This document shows positions 36,404-44,583 of a DNA stretch of 64,000 nucleotides, in pieces. The stretch lies in assembly GCF_023823125.1 (NCBI RefSeq), contig NZ_CP090949.1, forward strand, positions 2,132,001 through 2,196,000, read 5' to 3'. This DNA comes from Erythrobacter aurantius (GTDB taxonomy: Bacteria > Pseudomonadota > Alphaproteobacteria > Sphingomonadales > Sphingomonadaceae). The translations under genes and the position numbers were made by a program. Below the pieces are notes generated by a model that did no database searches, had not been told where the DNA came from, and worked only from the letters and a program-made list of their open reading frames with translations. Each line of letters begins with the position of its first letter. The first letter of the stretch is position 1.

Positions 36404-36852
36404 TGCCCGAGGCCGCAAGTGGAAACGCAGCAAAGCTCTACACCCCCAGCGTCCTTGCGCTTTCGGTGGAGCTTGCAGCCTACCCGTTAGACATTGATTT
36501 CCCGGCTAAGGGCTATGCCAAATCGCGTACTTGCGGCAGCGAAGTGCGTGTCGGCCTTGAAATCGATGACGCCGGGGCGGTCCGGCGGATCGGAATGGCG
36601 GTGGCTGCGTGCGCCGTGGGTCAGGCAAGCGCAGCGCTGTTCGCCGCGGATGCGAAAGGCCGCAGGGCTAAGGAAATCAAAGACCAGATGGGCGCAATGG
36701 AGCGCTGGATCGCAGGCGAGGGACCTGCCCCGGCGCTGCCCCGGCTGGAATTGATCGAACCCGCTCGCGCCTATCCGGCCCGGCATGAGGCAATCCTCTT
36801 GCCGTGGAGAGCGGCGCTCGATGCGCTTTCCCAAGCCGGGAACAGCGGCTAG
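36403..36852 (+). CDS. NifU/IscU-like iron-sulfur scaffold family protein
   Basis: A 149-residue protein resembling the IscU/NifU N-terminal scaffold family as found next to cvpA in sphingomonads. It has two cysteines in fitting places (RTCGSE near 45 and AACAVGQAS near 70). The third scaffold cysteine, usually near the C-terminus, is not present: the segment reads YPARHEAILLPWRAAL. Cluster assembly is therefore uncertain. The ATG at 36403 overlaps the cvpA stop; a GTG one codon earlier is also possible. Confidence 0.72.
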   Translation: MPEAASGNAAKLYTPSVLALSVELAAYPLDIDFPAKGYAKSRTCGSEVRVGLEIDDAGAVRRIGMAVAACAVGQASAALFAADAKGRRAKEIKDQMGAMERWIAGEGPAPALPRLELIEPARAYPARHEAILLPWRAALDALSQAGNSG

Positions 36853-36916
36853 GACTGCAGGTTCTTGCTTGCATAAGTCCGGGCAACACGGACGCGAAAA
36901 CGGGGATATTCGCCAG

Positions 36917-38566
36917 ATGGCAGAAGCACAAAGCGAAGCAGCGGCGCTGGCCGACCGGGAACCGACCGCCAAGGAAATCCGCCTTGTCGTCGGCGCATCC
37001 AGCGCTGGAACGGTGTTCGAGTGGTACGATTTCTTCATCTACGGCACGCTCGCCTACATCCTGAAGGACGCGTTTTACGACGTCGATGATCCGACGCTGG
37101 GTCTGCTGCTGGTCTGGTCGACCTTTGCCGTAGGCTTTGCTTTCCGGCCTATCGGTGCGATCCTGTTCGGCTTTCTGGGTGACAAGCTTGGGCGCAAATA
37201 TACCTTCCTCGTCACGGTGACGCTGATGGGCATTGCCACCGCAGGCGTTGGTTTCATTCCCACGGTCGACACCATCGGGGTTGCAGCGCCGATCATCGTG
37301 ATCATCCTGCGCGTGCTTCAGGGGCTTGCGCTGGGCGGTGAATATGGCGGCGCGGCGATTTATGTCGCGGAACATTCCCCGCCGGACAAGCGCGGTTATT
37401 ACACCAGCTACATCCAGGCGAGCGTGGCGGGCGGTTTTGTCCTCTCGATCATCGTGGTGCTGGCTTGCCGGTTCTTGATCCCGGCAGAGGATTTCGAGGC
37501 ATGGGGCTGGCGCGTGCCGTTCCTGCTGTCGATCATCCTGTTGGCGATTTCGCTTTGGATGCGATTGATGTTGTCTGAAAGCCCGGTGTTCCAGGCGATG
37601 AAGGAAGCCGGGGAAACCTCGGGCAATCCCTTTGTCGAAAGCTTCACCTACCCCGGCAACAAGAAGCGCATTTTCGTCGCGCTGTTCGGTGTCACCGGCA
37701 TTCTGACGACGATCTGGTACACCGCGTTCTTCTCCGGAATGAGCTTCCTGCGCGGGCCGATGCATGTCGAAGACCTGACGGTGGAACTGATCCTGCTGAT
37801 CTCTGGCGGCATTGCCATGTCATTCTACATCCTGATCGGGAAATGGTCAGACAAGGTGGGTCGCAAACTGCCGATCATTATCGGAGCGCTGGCGACGCTC
37901 GTGCTGCTTTTCCCCGCTTTCTGGGGGCTGGGAAGCCTCGCCAACCCGGCTTTGGCCGAGGCGGCAGAGCGCACGCCTATCACCGTAAGTGGCCCGGAAT
38001 GCGTGACTGATCCTTTTGCCGAGCTCTTCGACCGCGATCAGACCGACTGCGGCAAGATTCTCGGCACGCTTACAGCGTCCGGCGTTACCTATACACTCAC
38101 GCCGGGTGAGGAATTGACGCTTTCGGCAGCAGGAAATCCGATCGCGATTGATCCCGCGTGGTTCGAAAGTGGCACCGCCCGCACTCAGGGCATCCATGCC
38201 GCGCTCAGCGAGTTCGGGTTCGACTTTTCCAAGCAGGAACCGAGCCTCGGCAATATCGCCGGGATTATCGGGATCTTGCTGGGTCTCGGAATGCTTTCTG
38301 CGCTGACTTACGGTTCCGTTGCGGCGCTGCTCTCCGAGATGTTCCCGCCCAAGATCCGGTATTCGTCAATGTCGATCCCGTATCACATCGGTGCAGGATA
38401 TCTCGGCGGGTTCCTGCCGCTAATCGCCGGGGTCATCGTGGCGAGCACCGGGGATATCTATTCAGGACTGTGGTACACTTGGGGCGTTGTCGCCTTTGGC
38501 GTGCTGGTCGCATGGTGGGGTATCCCTAGTGGCCCGCCGAGGGATTTTTCGGACGAGGAAATCTGA
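36917..38566 (+). CDS. MFS transporter, metabolite:proton symporter (ProP-like)
   Basis: Inner-membrane transporter of 549 residues. The N-terminal VVGASSAGTVFEWYDFFIYG and the loop GDKLGRKYTFL are hallmarks of the metabolite:H+ symporter branch (ProP, KgtP, ShiA). A large hydrophilic insertion of about 100 residues (about 345-442), with cysteines at its start (PECVTDPFAE, TDCGKILG), interrupts the C-terminal helices and is predicted to be extracytoplasmic. The substrate is unknown. ATG 36917 fits the family start; the longer open frame overlaps the preceding gene. The TPR-like gene follows after two bases. Confidence 0.88.
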   Translation: MAEAQSEAAALADREPTAKEIRLVVGASSAGTVFEWYDFFIYGTLAYILKDAFYDVDDPTLGLLLVWSTFAVGFAFRPIGAILFGFLGDKLGRKYTFLVTVTLMGIATAGVGFIPTVDTIGVAAPIIVIILRVLQGLALGGEYGGAAIYVAEHSPPDKRGYYTSYIQASVAGGFVLSIIVVLACRFLIPAEDFEAWGWRVPFLLSIILLAISLWMRLMLSESPVFQAMKEAGETSGNPFVESFTYPGNKKRIFVALFGVTGILTTIWYTAFFSGMSFLRGPMHVEDLTVELILLISGGIAMSFYILIGKWSDKVGRKLPIIIGALATLVLLFPAFWGLGSLANPALAEAAERTPITVSGPECVTDPFAELFDRDQTDCGKILGTLTASGVTYTLTPGEELTLSAAGNPIAIDPAWFESGTARTQGIHAALSEFGFDFSKQEPSLGNIAGIIGILLGLGMLSALTYGSVAALLSEMFPPKIRYSSMSIPYHIGAGYLGGFLPLIAGVIVASTGDIYSGLWYTWGVVAFGVLVAWWGIPSGPPRDFSDEEI

Positions 38567-38568
38567 GT

Positions 38569-39804
38569 TTGAACGCGCGCCAATTGGCCGGATTGCTGGT
38601 GCTGGGGGCGGCGCTGCTGGGCGCGGCTCCCGCCGTTGCTCAAGACCGGCCACCTCCTTTGGAAATTCCAGAAGAGATGCTGGCGGATTACCGCCAGTAT
38701 TGCGGCGATGGCATCCCAAGTTTCGCTATCGATGTCGGCGATCCGCTTGAGAATTTACGCACCAGTTTCGACACAAACGGCCAGTTTGCCGTCACGACGG
38801 TTTGCGTCGATGAATTCAAGTTCGGCCTGGCGTATGAAATCCGGTCTGTGTCCGAAGCACTGACCTTCCTTGCCCTGCGCGAAGCTGAACCAGTCTGGTC
38901 AGTGGCCGAGGCCAAATGGGGAAGCGACCTCGGGAAATTGCGCGCCGATCTTCGTAATGCAGCCCTTTCGGGTGAAAGCGAAACAGCCTTTAGGCAAATC
39001 ACCAGCGGCCAGACTGACAAGGTCAGGGGCGCAGCTTATGAACTCGCCAAGATCGGTTATTTCGAAGAGGCCCTTGGATTGCTGGAGGCAGAGGCAGCTC
39101 GCCTCGGCACCGAACGGATGCTGCTGCGCAGAAGGCTGGATTTCGAAAGAGTGCTGGTCGCATTGGCAAGCGCGACAATCATCTCTCACGCATCCGGGGA
39201 TGCGGAAGCAGCGGCACAGCTCGGGGCTTTCATCGCGGCCACTCCCGATACCAACCAACACTTGCTGAATGCGAAGATAAACAGGGCCGCGTTTCTGGCT
39301 GAATCGGGCCAGTATCGCGAAGCTGTGGAATTGCTGGAACCCGCCTATCGCGAATTTCGCGCCTTTCAGGAGGATGCCCGCAATTACAAGATCAGCGGCA
39401 GCGACCGCGAATTTGCGTGGATTCTAGCCTGTGCGCATTTGGGTCTGGGCAGGACGCTTGATGCGCAGCCATACCTTGAGATTGTCAATTCGGCTGAGGA
39501 AACGCCGAAGGATCAATATTTGCCTCAGACCAAGCCAAGTTCGGTGATCAAGCTTCGATTGGCAGCCTGTACGAATGATCAAGCGGAGTATTTCAAGATC
39601 CTCTACAGCGGGTCATTCGCTCGCCTGACAGGAATATGGTCCGAAGTGCAGGCGCCCCATCCCTCGCTCGAATTTCACTTCCGCCCGGAATGGGAGTTAC
39701 CCGAGGATATTCGCGAACGCTATCTGGCGACCTATCGTATCCTCCCCGACAGCTACGCTGATGCGCTCGCCGGGTGGAAGAACACTGCTGCAACCGGCGA
39801 GTGA
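38569..39804 (+). CDS. exported TPR-like hypothetical protein
   Basis: A 411-residue protein with a signal peptide (about 1-25, GAAPAVAQD). The helical body has repeat-like stretches such as AAYELAKIGYFEEALGLLEAEAAR and LAESGQYREAVELLEPAY, which look like degenerate tetratricopeptide repeats. No enzyme motif is seen. The start is TTG 38569 with GAGGAAATC upstream, two bases after the MFS gene; no ATG near the N-terminus would keep the signal. The closeness to the transporter suggests cotranscription, but the function is unknown. Confidence 0.7.
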   Translation: MNARQLAGLLVLGAALLGAAPAVAQDRPPPLEIPEEMLADYRQYCGDGIPSFAIDVGDPLENLRTSFDTNGQFAVTTVCVDEFKFGLAYEIRSVSEALTFLALREAEPVWSVAEAKWGSDLGKLRADLRNAALSGESETAFRQITSGQTDKVRGAAYELAKIGYFEEALGLLEAEAARLGTERMLLRRRLDFERVLVALASATIISHASGDAEAAAQLGAFIAATPDTNQHLLNAKINRAAFLAESGQYREAVELLEPAYREFRAFQEDARNYKISGSDREFAWILACAHLGLGRTLDAQPYLEIVNSAEETPKDQYLPQTKPSSVIKLRLAACTNDQAEYFKILYSGSFARLTGIWSEVQAPHPSLEFHFRPEWELPEDIRERYLATYRILPDSYADALAGWKNTAATGE

Positions 39805-39823
39805 GTGCTCTAAGGCTAATTTG

Positions 39824-40870
39824 ATGCACGAAACCTCGGCCCCGCCTGCAAGCCTGCGTTTGACGGTCAACCCTGACGCGTTGGGTGCAAACTGGCGTGC
39901 GCTCGATGCGATGTCGGGTGCGGCGAGGGCTGGTGCGGCAGTGAAGGCGGATTGTTACGGCCTTGGCGCCGACAAATGCGTGCCGATCCTGCGTCATGCC
40001 GGGTGCGACCAGTTTTTCGTGGCGCACTGGAGCGAAGTTGCGGCGGTCATGCGGCATGTCTCGCCAGAGAAGATTGCGGTGCTGCACGGGCCGCTGCGCG
40101 ATGCGGATGCCGACTACGCGATGGCAACGGGCGTGGTCCCGGTGATTAATTCGCTTGATCAGGCGCGACGCTGGAATGCTCGGGGTGGAGGGCGTTGCCA
40201 TCTGATGATCGACACCGGGATCAACCGGCTCGGCGTGTCACCGGATCAACTGTCGGACCCGGTAATCCAGTCGCTTAGCATCGACACGCTCTTGAGCCAT
40301 CTTGCGAGCGCCGACGAAGACAGCACGATGAATGCCCGGCAGCTTGAAGCGTTCCGCGCCTGCCTGCTTTTGGTGCAGCACAAGAGCGCAAGCCTCGCCA
40401 ACAGTGCCGGGATCGCCCTCGGCCCCGATTACGCTTTCGACCTGACTCGCCCCGGCCTAGCGCTTTATGGCGGCATTCCGCGACCGGAACTGGGAGATGT
40501 CATCAGGCAGGTCGCCTTTATCGAAGCGGCCATCATCCAGACGCGCACTATCGGCCAGGGTGAAAGCGTGGGCTACAATTGCACCTTCACCGCGGATCGT
40601 GAGATGCGGGTGGCAACGGTGTCCATCGGCTATGCCGACGGTTTTCTGCGCGCTCGCGGGCCTGGCGGATTGCTGCGGCATGAGGGGCGCAAACTGCCTA
40701 TCCTCGGCAAGGTTTCGATGGACATGATTGTCGTCGATCTCGCCAATGCGCCGGGATTGGAAGAGGGGGACTGGCTCGAGGTTCCGTTCAATCTGCCTGA
40801 TGTTGCGCGGCAAAGCTCTGTTTCACAATATGAATTGCTCACCACAATCGGACGCCGCCTGCGTCACTGA
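39824..40870 (+). CDS. alr: alanine racemase
   Basis: PLP enzyme that interconverts L- and D-alanine for peptidoglycan. The PLP lysine is K41 in AAVKADCYGLGA. Other family segments are LMIDTGINRLGVS, ANSAGIAL, FDLTRPGLALYGG, the catalytic-tyrosine loop GESVGYNCTF and the C-terminal KVSMDMIVVDL. Length 348. ATG 39824 has AAGG eight bases upstream; the longer frame overlaps the previous gene. The place beside radA/cvpA and before phaR matches other sphingomonads. Confidence 0.95.
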   Translation: MHETSAPPASLRLTVNPDALGANWRALDAMSGAARAGAAVKADCYGLGADKCVPILRHAGCDQFFVAHWSEVAAVMRHVSPEKIAVLHGPLRDADADYAMATGVVPVINSLDQARRWNARGGGRCHLMIDTGINRLGVSPDQLSDPVIQSLSIDTLLSHLASADEDSTMNARQLEAFRACLLLVQHKSASLANSAGIALGPDYAFDLTRPGLALYGGIPRPELGDVIRQVAFIEAAIIQTRTIGQGESVGYNCTFTADREMRVATVSIGYADGFLRARGPGGLLRHEGRKLPILGKVSMDMIVVDLANAPGLEEGDWLEVPFNLPDVARQSSVSQYELLTTIGRRLRH

Positions 40871-40906
40871 TTGCGGCTGCGAACAAAATTGCCCCCGTTA
40901 TTGCGC

Positions 40907-40919
40907 TGCACATTGTGCA
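40907..40919. promoter_or_regulatory. TGC-rich palindrome, candidate PhaR operator
   Basis: TGCAC-ATT-GTGCA, within the larger TGC-rich stretch TTGCGCTGCACATTGTGCAAG, 38 bases before the phaR start. PhaR repressors studied in alphaproteobacteria bind TGC-rich palindromic sites and repress their own gene, so autoregulation here is plausible. Confidence 0.45.
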
Positions 40920-40957
40920 AGTGCTAAAAGGCAAGAAAAGTCGCATCGGGACAAAAC

Positions 40958-41533
40958 ATGGCACGCAAATCATCCGAAACCGCCGGGGACGTATCGAGCG
41001 ATACGATCATCATCAAGAAGTACGCCAATCGGCGGCTCTACAACACGGCCTCGTCCAGTTACATTACGCTGGAAGACCTCGCCAAGATGGTGCGCGAGAA
41101 TGTCGAATTCGTAGTCTACGATGCAAAATCGGGCGACGACATCACCCATTCGATCCTGACCCAGATCATCATGGATGAAGAGGCGAACGGAGGGCAGATG
41201 CTCCCGGTGAGCTTCCTGCGCCAACTGATCGGCATGTACGGCAATTCGATGCAGGCGCTTATGCCAAGCTATCTTGAAGCAAGCATGGCGAATTTCCGCG
41301 AAAACCAGTCGAAAATTCGCGAAGCCTTTGAAAAGGGCCTGTCGAACAATCCGCTTGCCGCAATCCATGAAACCAACATGGCGATGATGCGCGCTGCGGC
41401 GGAAACATTCATGCCGGGTGCGTCCTCTAAGCGTTCCGCACCGCCGCCGCGTGAGACTTCGAATGACGATATTGCCGCCCTGCGCGAACAGATGGCAGCA
41501 ATGCAAAAGAAGCTGGACGATCTGAGCAAATAG
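40958..41533 (+). CDS. phaR: polyhydroxyalkanoate synthesis repressor PhaR
   Basis: Transcription regulator that senses polyhydroxyalkanoate granules and represses phasin genes and itself. The N-terminal DNA-binding/PHB domain is diagnostic: IIIKKYANRRLYNTASSSYITLEDLAKMV (in two runs, about 17-45), followed by HSILTQIIMDEE. The middle part forms an accumulation-associated domain and the C-terminus is a predicted coiled coil (IAALREQMAAMQKKLDDL). The length of 191 residues is typical. No phaC, phaZ or phasin gene is in the window. Confidence 0.94.
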   Translation: MARKSSETAGDVSSDTIIIKKYANRRLYNTASSSYITLEDLAKMVRENVEFVVYDAKSGDDITHSILTQIIMDEEANGGQMLPVSFLRQLIGMYGNSMQALMPSYLEASMANFRENQSKIREAFEKGLSNNPLAAIHETNMAMMRAAAETFMPGASSKRSAPPPRETSNDDIAALREQMAAMQKKLDDLSK

Positions 41534-41580
41534 CGCCACTTGCGCCTGCATCAGATCAAGCCCCAAAGCAGGAACTACCC

Positions 41581-43125
41581 GTGTCAAACATTCGCCACGC
41601 GCTCAACGTGAAGCGCGAAGACGATTTCGCCAAGTGGTATCAGGAAGTCATCGCTGCAGCCGACCTCGCCGAGGAATCGGGCGTGCGCGGGTGCATGGTG
41701 ATCAAGCCGTGGGGCTACGGCATCTGGGAGCGCGTGCAGCGCCTGATGGATGACCGGATCAAGGCCGCCGGTGTTTCCAACGCCTATTTCCCGCTGTTCA
41801 TCCCGCTCGCCAATTTCGAGCGCGAGGCCGCGCATGTCGAAGGCTTTGCCAAGGAGATGGCGGTTGTCACCCACCACCGTCTGATCGCAGACGGGAAGGG
41901 CGGTTTGATCCCCGATCCCGAGGCGAAGCTGGAAGAGCCGCTGGTTGTCCGCCCGACTTCAGAAACGATCATCGGCGATGCCATGGCGCGCTGGGTACAG
42001 AGCTGGCGCGACCTGCCGCTGATGCTCAACCAGTGGGCCAATGTCGTGCGCTGGGAAATGCGCACCCGGATGTTCCTGCGCACCAGTGAATTCCTTTGGC
42101 AGGAAGGGCACACCGCCCACGCCACGCGCGAGGAGGCACTGGAGGAAACGCACCGCGCGCTGGAAATGTATCGCGCCTGTGTCGAAGAAGACCTCGCCAT
42201 GCCCGTGATCGCGGGTGAAAAGCCTGAGAACGAGCGGTTCCCCGGCGCGGACGAAACATGGTCAATCGAAGCGATGATGCAGGACGGCAAGGCGCTTCAG
42301 GCCGGAACGTCGCACTATCTCGGCACCAATTTCGCGAAAGCTGCGGGCATCCAGTATCAGGACAGCGAAGGCACCCAGCAATATTGCCACACGACCAGCT
42401 GGGGCACTTCGACCCGCATGATCGGCGGCGTAGTGATGACGCATGGCGATGATGACGGCCTGCGCGTCCCGCCCCGCATTGCTCCGCACCAGATCGTGAT
42501 CCTGCCGATGCTGCGCGACAAGCCTGAAGACGATGCCGTTATCGCCTATTGCGAGGAATTGCGCGCCGCTCTGGCCGATCAATGGAGCATGGGCGAAAAG
42601 CTGCGCGTTCTGTTCGACAAGACCCCCGGCAAGGCAACCGCCAAGCGGTGGGACTGGGTTCGCAAGGGCGCGCCTGTCATCATCGAGGTCGGCCCGCGCG
42701 ACATGGAAGAAGGCAAGGTCGCCATGCTGCGCCGCGATCGCCTGTGGAATGCCGACAATGGCAAGCCCAACATGCACTTCACCCCGCGTGACGAATTCGT
42801 GGCTGCTGCCGCTGCGCTGCTGGAGGAAATCCAGACCGGGCTGTTCGAAGAGGCCCGCGCACGGCGCGATGCCAATATCACACGCGGTCTGACGCAGTGG
42901 AGCGAAGTCACCGATTTCTTCGCCTCCAATGGCAAGTATCCGGGCTGGGTCGAAGTGCAGTGGGCCAAGCCCACCGGCGATGCGTTGGAAAAGGTGGTGG
43001 AGCAGCTCAAGGGCGAAAAGCTTACCATCCGCAACGTGCCGCGTGATGGTGAGCCTGCGGATGGAACCTGCATCTTCACCGGCGCACCTGCGGTGGAGCG
43101 CATATTGGTGGCTCGCGCCTATTGA
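41581..43125 (+). CDS. proS: prolyl-tRNA synthetase (short, archaeal/eukaryotic-type)
   Basis: Charges tRNA-Pro. The 514 residues, the ending in ...ARAY and the lack of the about 180-residue editing insertion between motifs 2 and 3 mark the ProS type 3 (archaeal/eukaryotic-like) form. Class II motifs: PLFIPLANFERE region (motif 1), RWEMRTRMFLRTSEFLWQEGHTAH (motif 2, in two parts) and GVVMTHGDDDGLRVPPRIAP (motif 3). The C-terminal zinc-binding-like domain follows. GTG 41581 has AGGAA about seven bases upstream. Confidence 0.95.
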   Translation: MSNIRHALNVKREDDFAKWYQEVIAAADLAEESGVRGCMVIKPWGYGIWERVQRLMDDRIKAAGVSNAYFPLFIPLANFEREAAHVEGFAKEMAVVTHHRLIADGKGGLIPDPEAKLEEPLVVRPTSETIIGDAMARWVQSWRDLPLMLNQWANVVRWEMRTRMFLRTSEFLWQEGHTAHATREEALEETHRALEMYRACVEEDLAMPVIAGEKPENERFPGADETWSIEAMMQDGKALQAGTSHYLGTNFAKAAGIQYQDSEGTQQYCHTTSWGTSTRMIGGVVMTHGDDDGLRVPPRIAPHQIVILPMLRDKPEDDAVIAYCEELRAALADQWSMGEKLRVLFDKTPGKATAKRWDWVRKGAPVIIEVGPRDMEEGKVAMLRRDRLWNADNGKPNMHFTPRDEFVAAAAALLEEIQTGLFEEARARRDANITRGLTQWSEVTDFFASNGKYPGWVEVQWAKPTGDALEKVVEQLKGEKLTIRNVPRDGEPADGTCIFTGAPAVERILVARAY

Positions 43126-43155
43126 TCTACCTGTCGCTCCCTGCGACATCGGGGC

Positions 43156-44181
43156 ATGATCAAACGCATTGCGCTGCTTGCAGCTTTCATCTCCGCCCCG
43201 CTTGCCGCTCAGGACAAGGGGGCGACCGATCCCGGCCCTGAGGTTTCCGAGGAGCGCCTGCGCGCCGACATGGACACCATCGTCGGGTTTGGCACACGCC
43301 ACACACTTTCGACCCAGAGCGATCCGGATCGCGGCATCGGCGCGGCGGTTGACTGGGCGCTGGCGGAATTCAGGCGGATCGGGGCCAGGTGCGGGGACTG
43401 CCTCGAAGTGCTTCCTGTGGGCCGCGTTGTCGAAGCCGACGGACGCCGCATTCCCGCGCCTACATTGGTACGCAATGCAATCGCGATCCAGCGCGGAACC
43501 GAGCGCCCCGATGAAGTCATCATCGTGCAGGCGCATTACGACAGCCGCGTCAGCGATGTGATGAACGGAGTGGACGACGCGCCCGGAGCGAATGACGATG
43601 GATCGGGCAGCGTCATGGTGCTTGAGGCGGCGCGCATCCTGTCGCAGCGGCAATACCCCTCCACCATTATCTACGCCCTGCTTTCGGGCGAGGAGCAGGG
43701 GCTGATCGGCGCAGGTCTGCTGGCCGATTGGGTGGGCGAACAGGGCATGACGGTGAAGGCCGTGCTCAACAACGACATGATCGGCAATTCGTGCGGATCG
43801 GATGGTTTCTGCGATGCGGAGCATGTGCGCGTCTTTTCCGAGGGGCTGCGTGCCGACTCCACCGAAAGGCTTCGCGCGCAGCAGCGCCGTTTTGGCGGGG
43901 AGAACGATTCCCCGGGCCGCAACCTCTCGCGCTGGCTTGCCGATCTAGCCGCGCAATATCCCGACGGTATGCAGGTGCGGCAAATCTGGCGGACAGACCG
44001 CATGGGGCGGGGCGGGGACCAGATCCCCTTCCTTGATCGCGGATACCCGGCGGTGCGCGTCACCGTTGCGGTCGAAGATTACGAGCATCAGCATCAGGAC
44101 CTGCGGACCGAGGACGGGGTCAAATACGGCGACACGGTGGACGAGCTTGATTTCGACTACCTCACCCGGCCAGCGCGCTGA
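43156..44181 (+). CDS. exported M28-family metallopeptidase (frameshifted near C-terminus)
   Basis: Zinc aminopeptidase-like protein with a signal peptide (about 1-18, LAAQ). Two-zinc ligands of the M28 family are visible in order: QAHYDSR (His), ANDDGSG (Asp), LLSGEEQGLIG (Glu-Glu), NNDMIGN (Asp) and YEHQHQDL (His). The frame stops at 44179-44181 just where the following open frame (44184-44543) begins. Adding one G near 44169 joins both into a protein of about 460 residues, the usual length with a C-terminal fibronectin-like domain. As sequenced, the catalytic domain is complete and may work alone. Confidence 0.85.
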   Translation: MIKRIALLAAFISAPLAAQDKGATDPGPEVSEERLRADMDTIVGFGTRHTLSTQSDPDRGIGAAVDWALAEFRRIGARCGDCLEVLPVGRVVEADGRRIPAPTLVRNAIAIQRGTERPDEVIIVQAHYDSRVSDVMNGVDDAPGANDDGSGSVMVLEAARILSQRQYPSTIIYALLSGEEQGLIGAGLLADWVGEQGMTVKAVLNNDMIGNSCGSDGFCDAEHVRVFSEGLRADSTERLRAQQRRFGGENDSPGRNLSRWLADLAAQYPDGMQVRQIWRTDRMGRGGDQIPFLDRGYPAVRVTVAVEDYEHQHQDLRTEDGVKYGDTVDELDFDYLTRPAR

Positions 44182-44183
44182 AC

Positions 44184-44543
44184 GTGCGCGCGCTGCACCA
44201 TCTGGCGATGGCGCCGATGCCGCCACGCGTGACTGCGGATGCGGCGGTGCGGCTGGATACTGAAGTGAAGTGGGCCGAAGTGCCGGGTGCCGACAGTTAT
44301 GATCTTTTCGTGCGCCGCACAGATGAAGGATACTGGCGCAGCGAACTTCCCGAAGGCACGCGGGGGGAACGCTGGGAAGGGATCAAACTGGCCGACCCGG
44401 CGGACGGCATGCTGACCGATGTCATCCCCCTTCGCGGCGACGATTGGCTGTTCGGCGTCTCGGCCTGCGCTGGCGATTACTGCTCACCTGTATCCAGCGC
44501 GGTCCCCGGCGGGGCGTTCGAACCGGTGGAGCAGCCGGAGTAA
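44184..44543 (+). CDS. fibronectin type III-like C-terminal part of the M28 peptidase (separate frame)
   Basis: A 119-residue reading frame whose sequence (VKWAEVPGADSYDLFVRRTDE ... DWLFGVSACAGDYCSPV) looks like the beta-sandwich tail of M28 peptidases from related bacteria. It has no signal peptide, and the GTG at 44184 lies three bases after the peptidase stop. Upstream in this frame codons read A-S-A-L-N-V-R-A-L-H-H-L, continuing the peptidase after a one-base shift. It is either translated after reinitiation as a separate piece or is the tail of a frameshifted gene. Confidence 0.65.
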   Translation: MRALHHLAMAPMPPRVTADAAVRLDTEVKWAEVPGADSYDLFVRRTDEGYWRSELPEGTRGERWEGIKLADPADGMLTDVIPLRGDDWLFGVSACAGDYCSPVSSAVPGGAFEPVEQPE

Positions 44544-44583
44544 TTACTTTCACGCTAGCGGTTGAAGGGGTAGGGGATCAGCA

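Noticed and set aside
42262..43824. 520-codon minus-strand open frame across proS and the M28 gene
   Set aside because: Spans two real plus-strand genes and shows only the mirrored codon bias.
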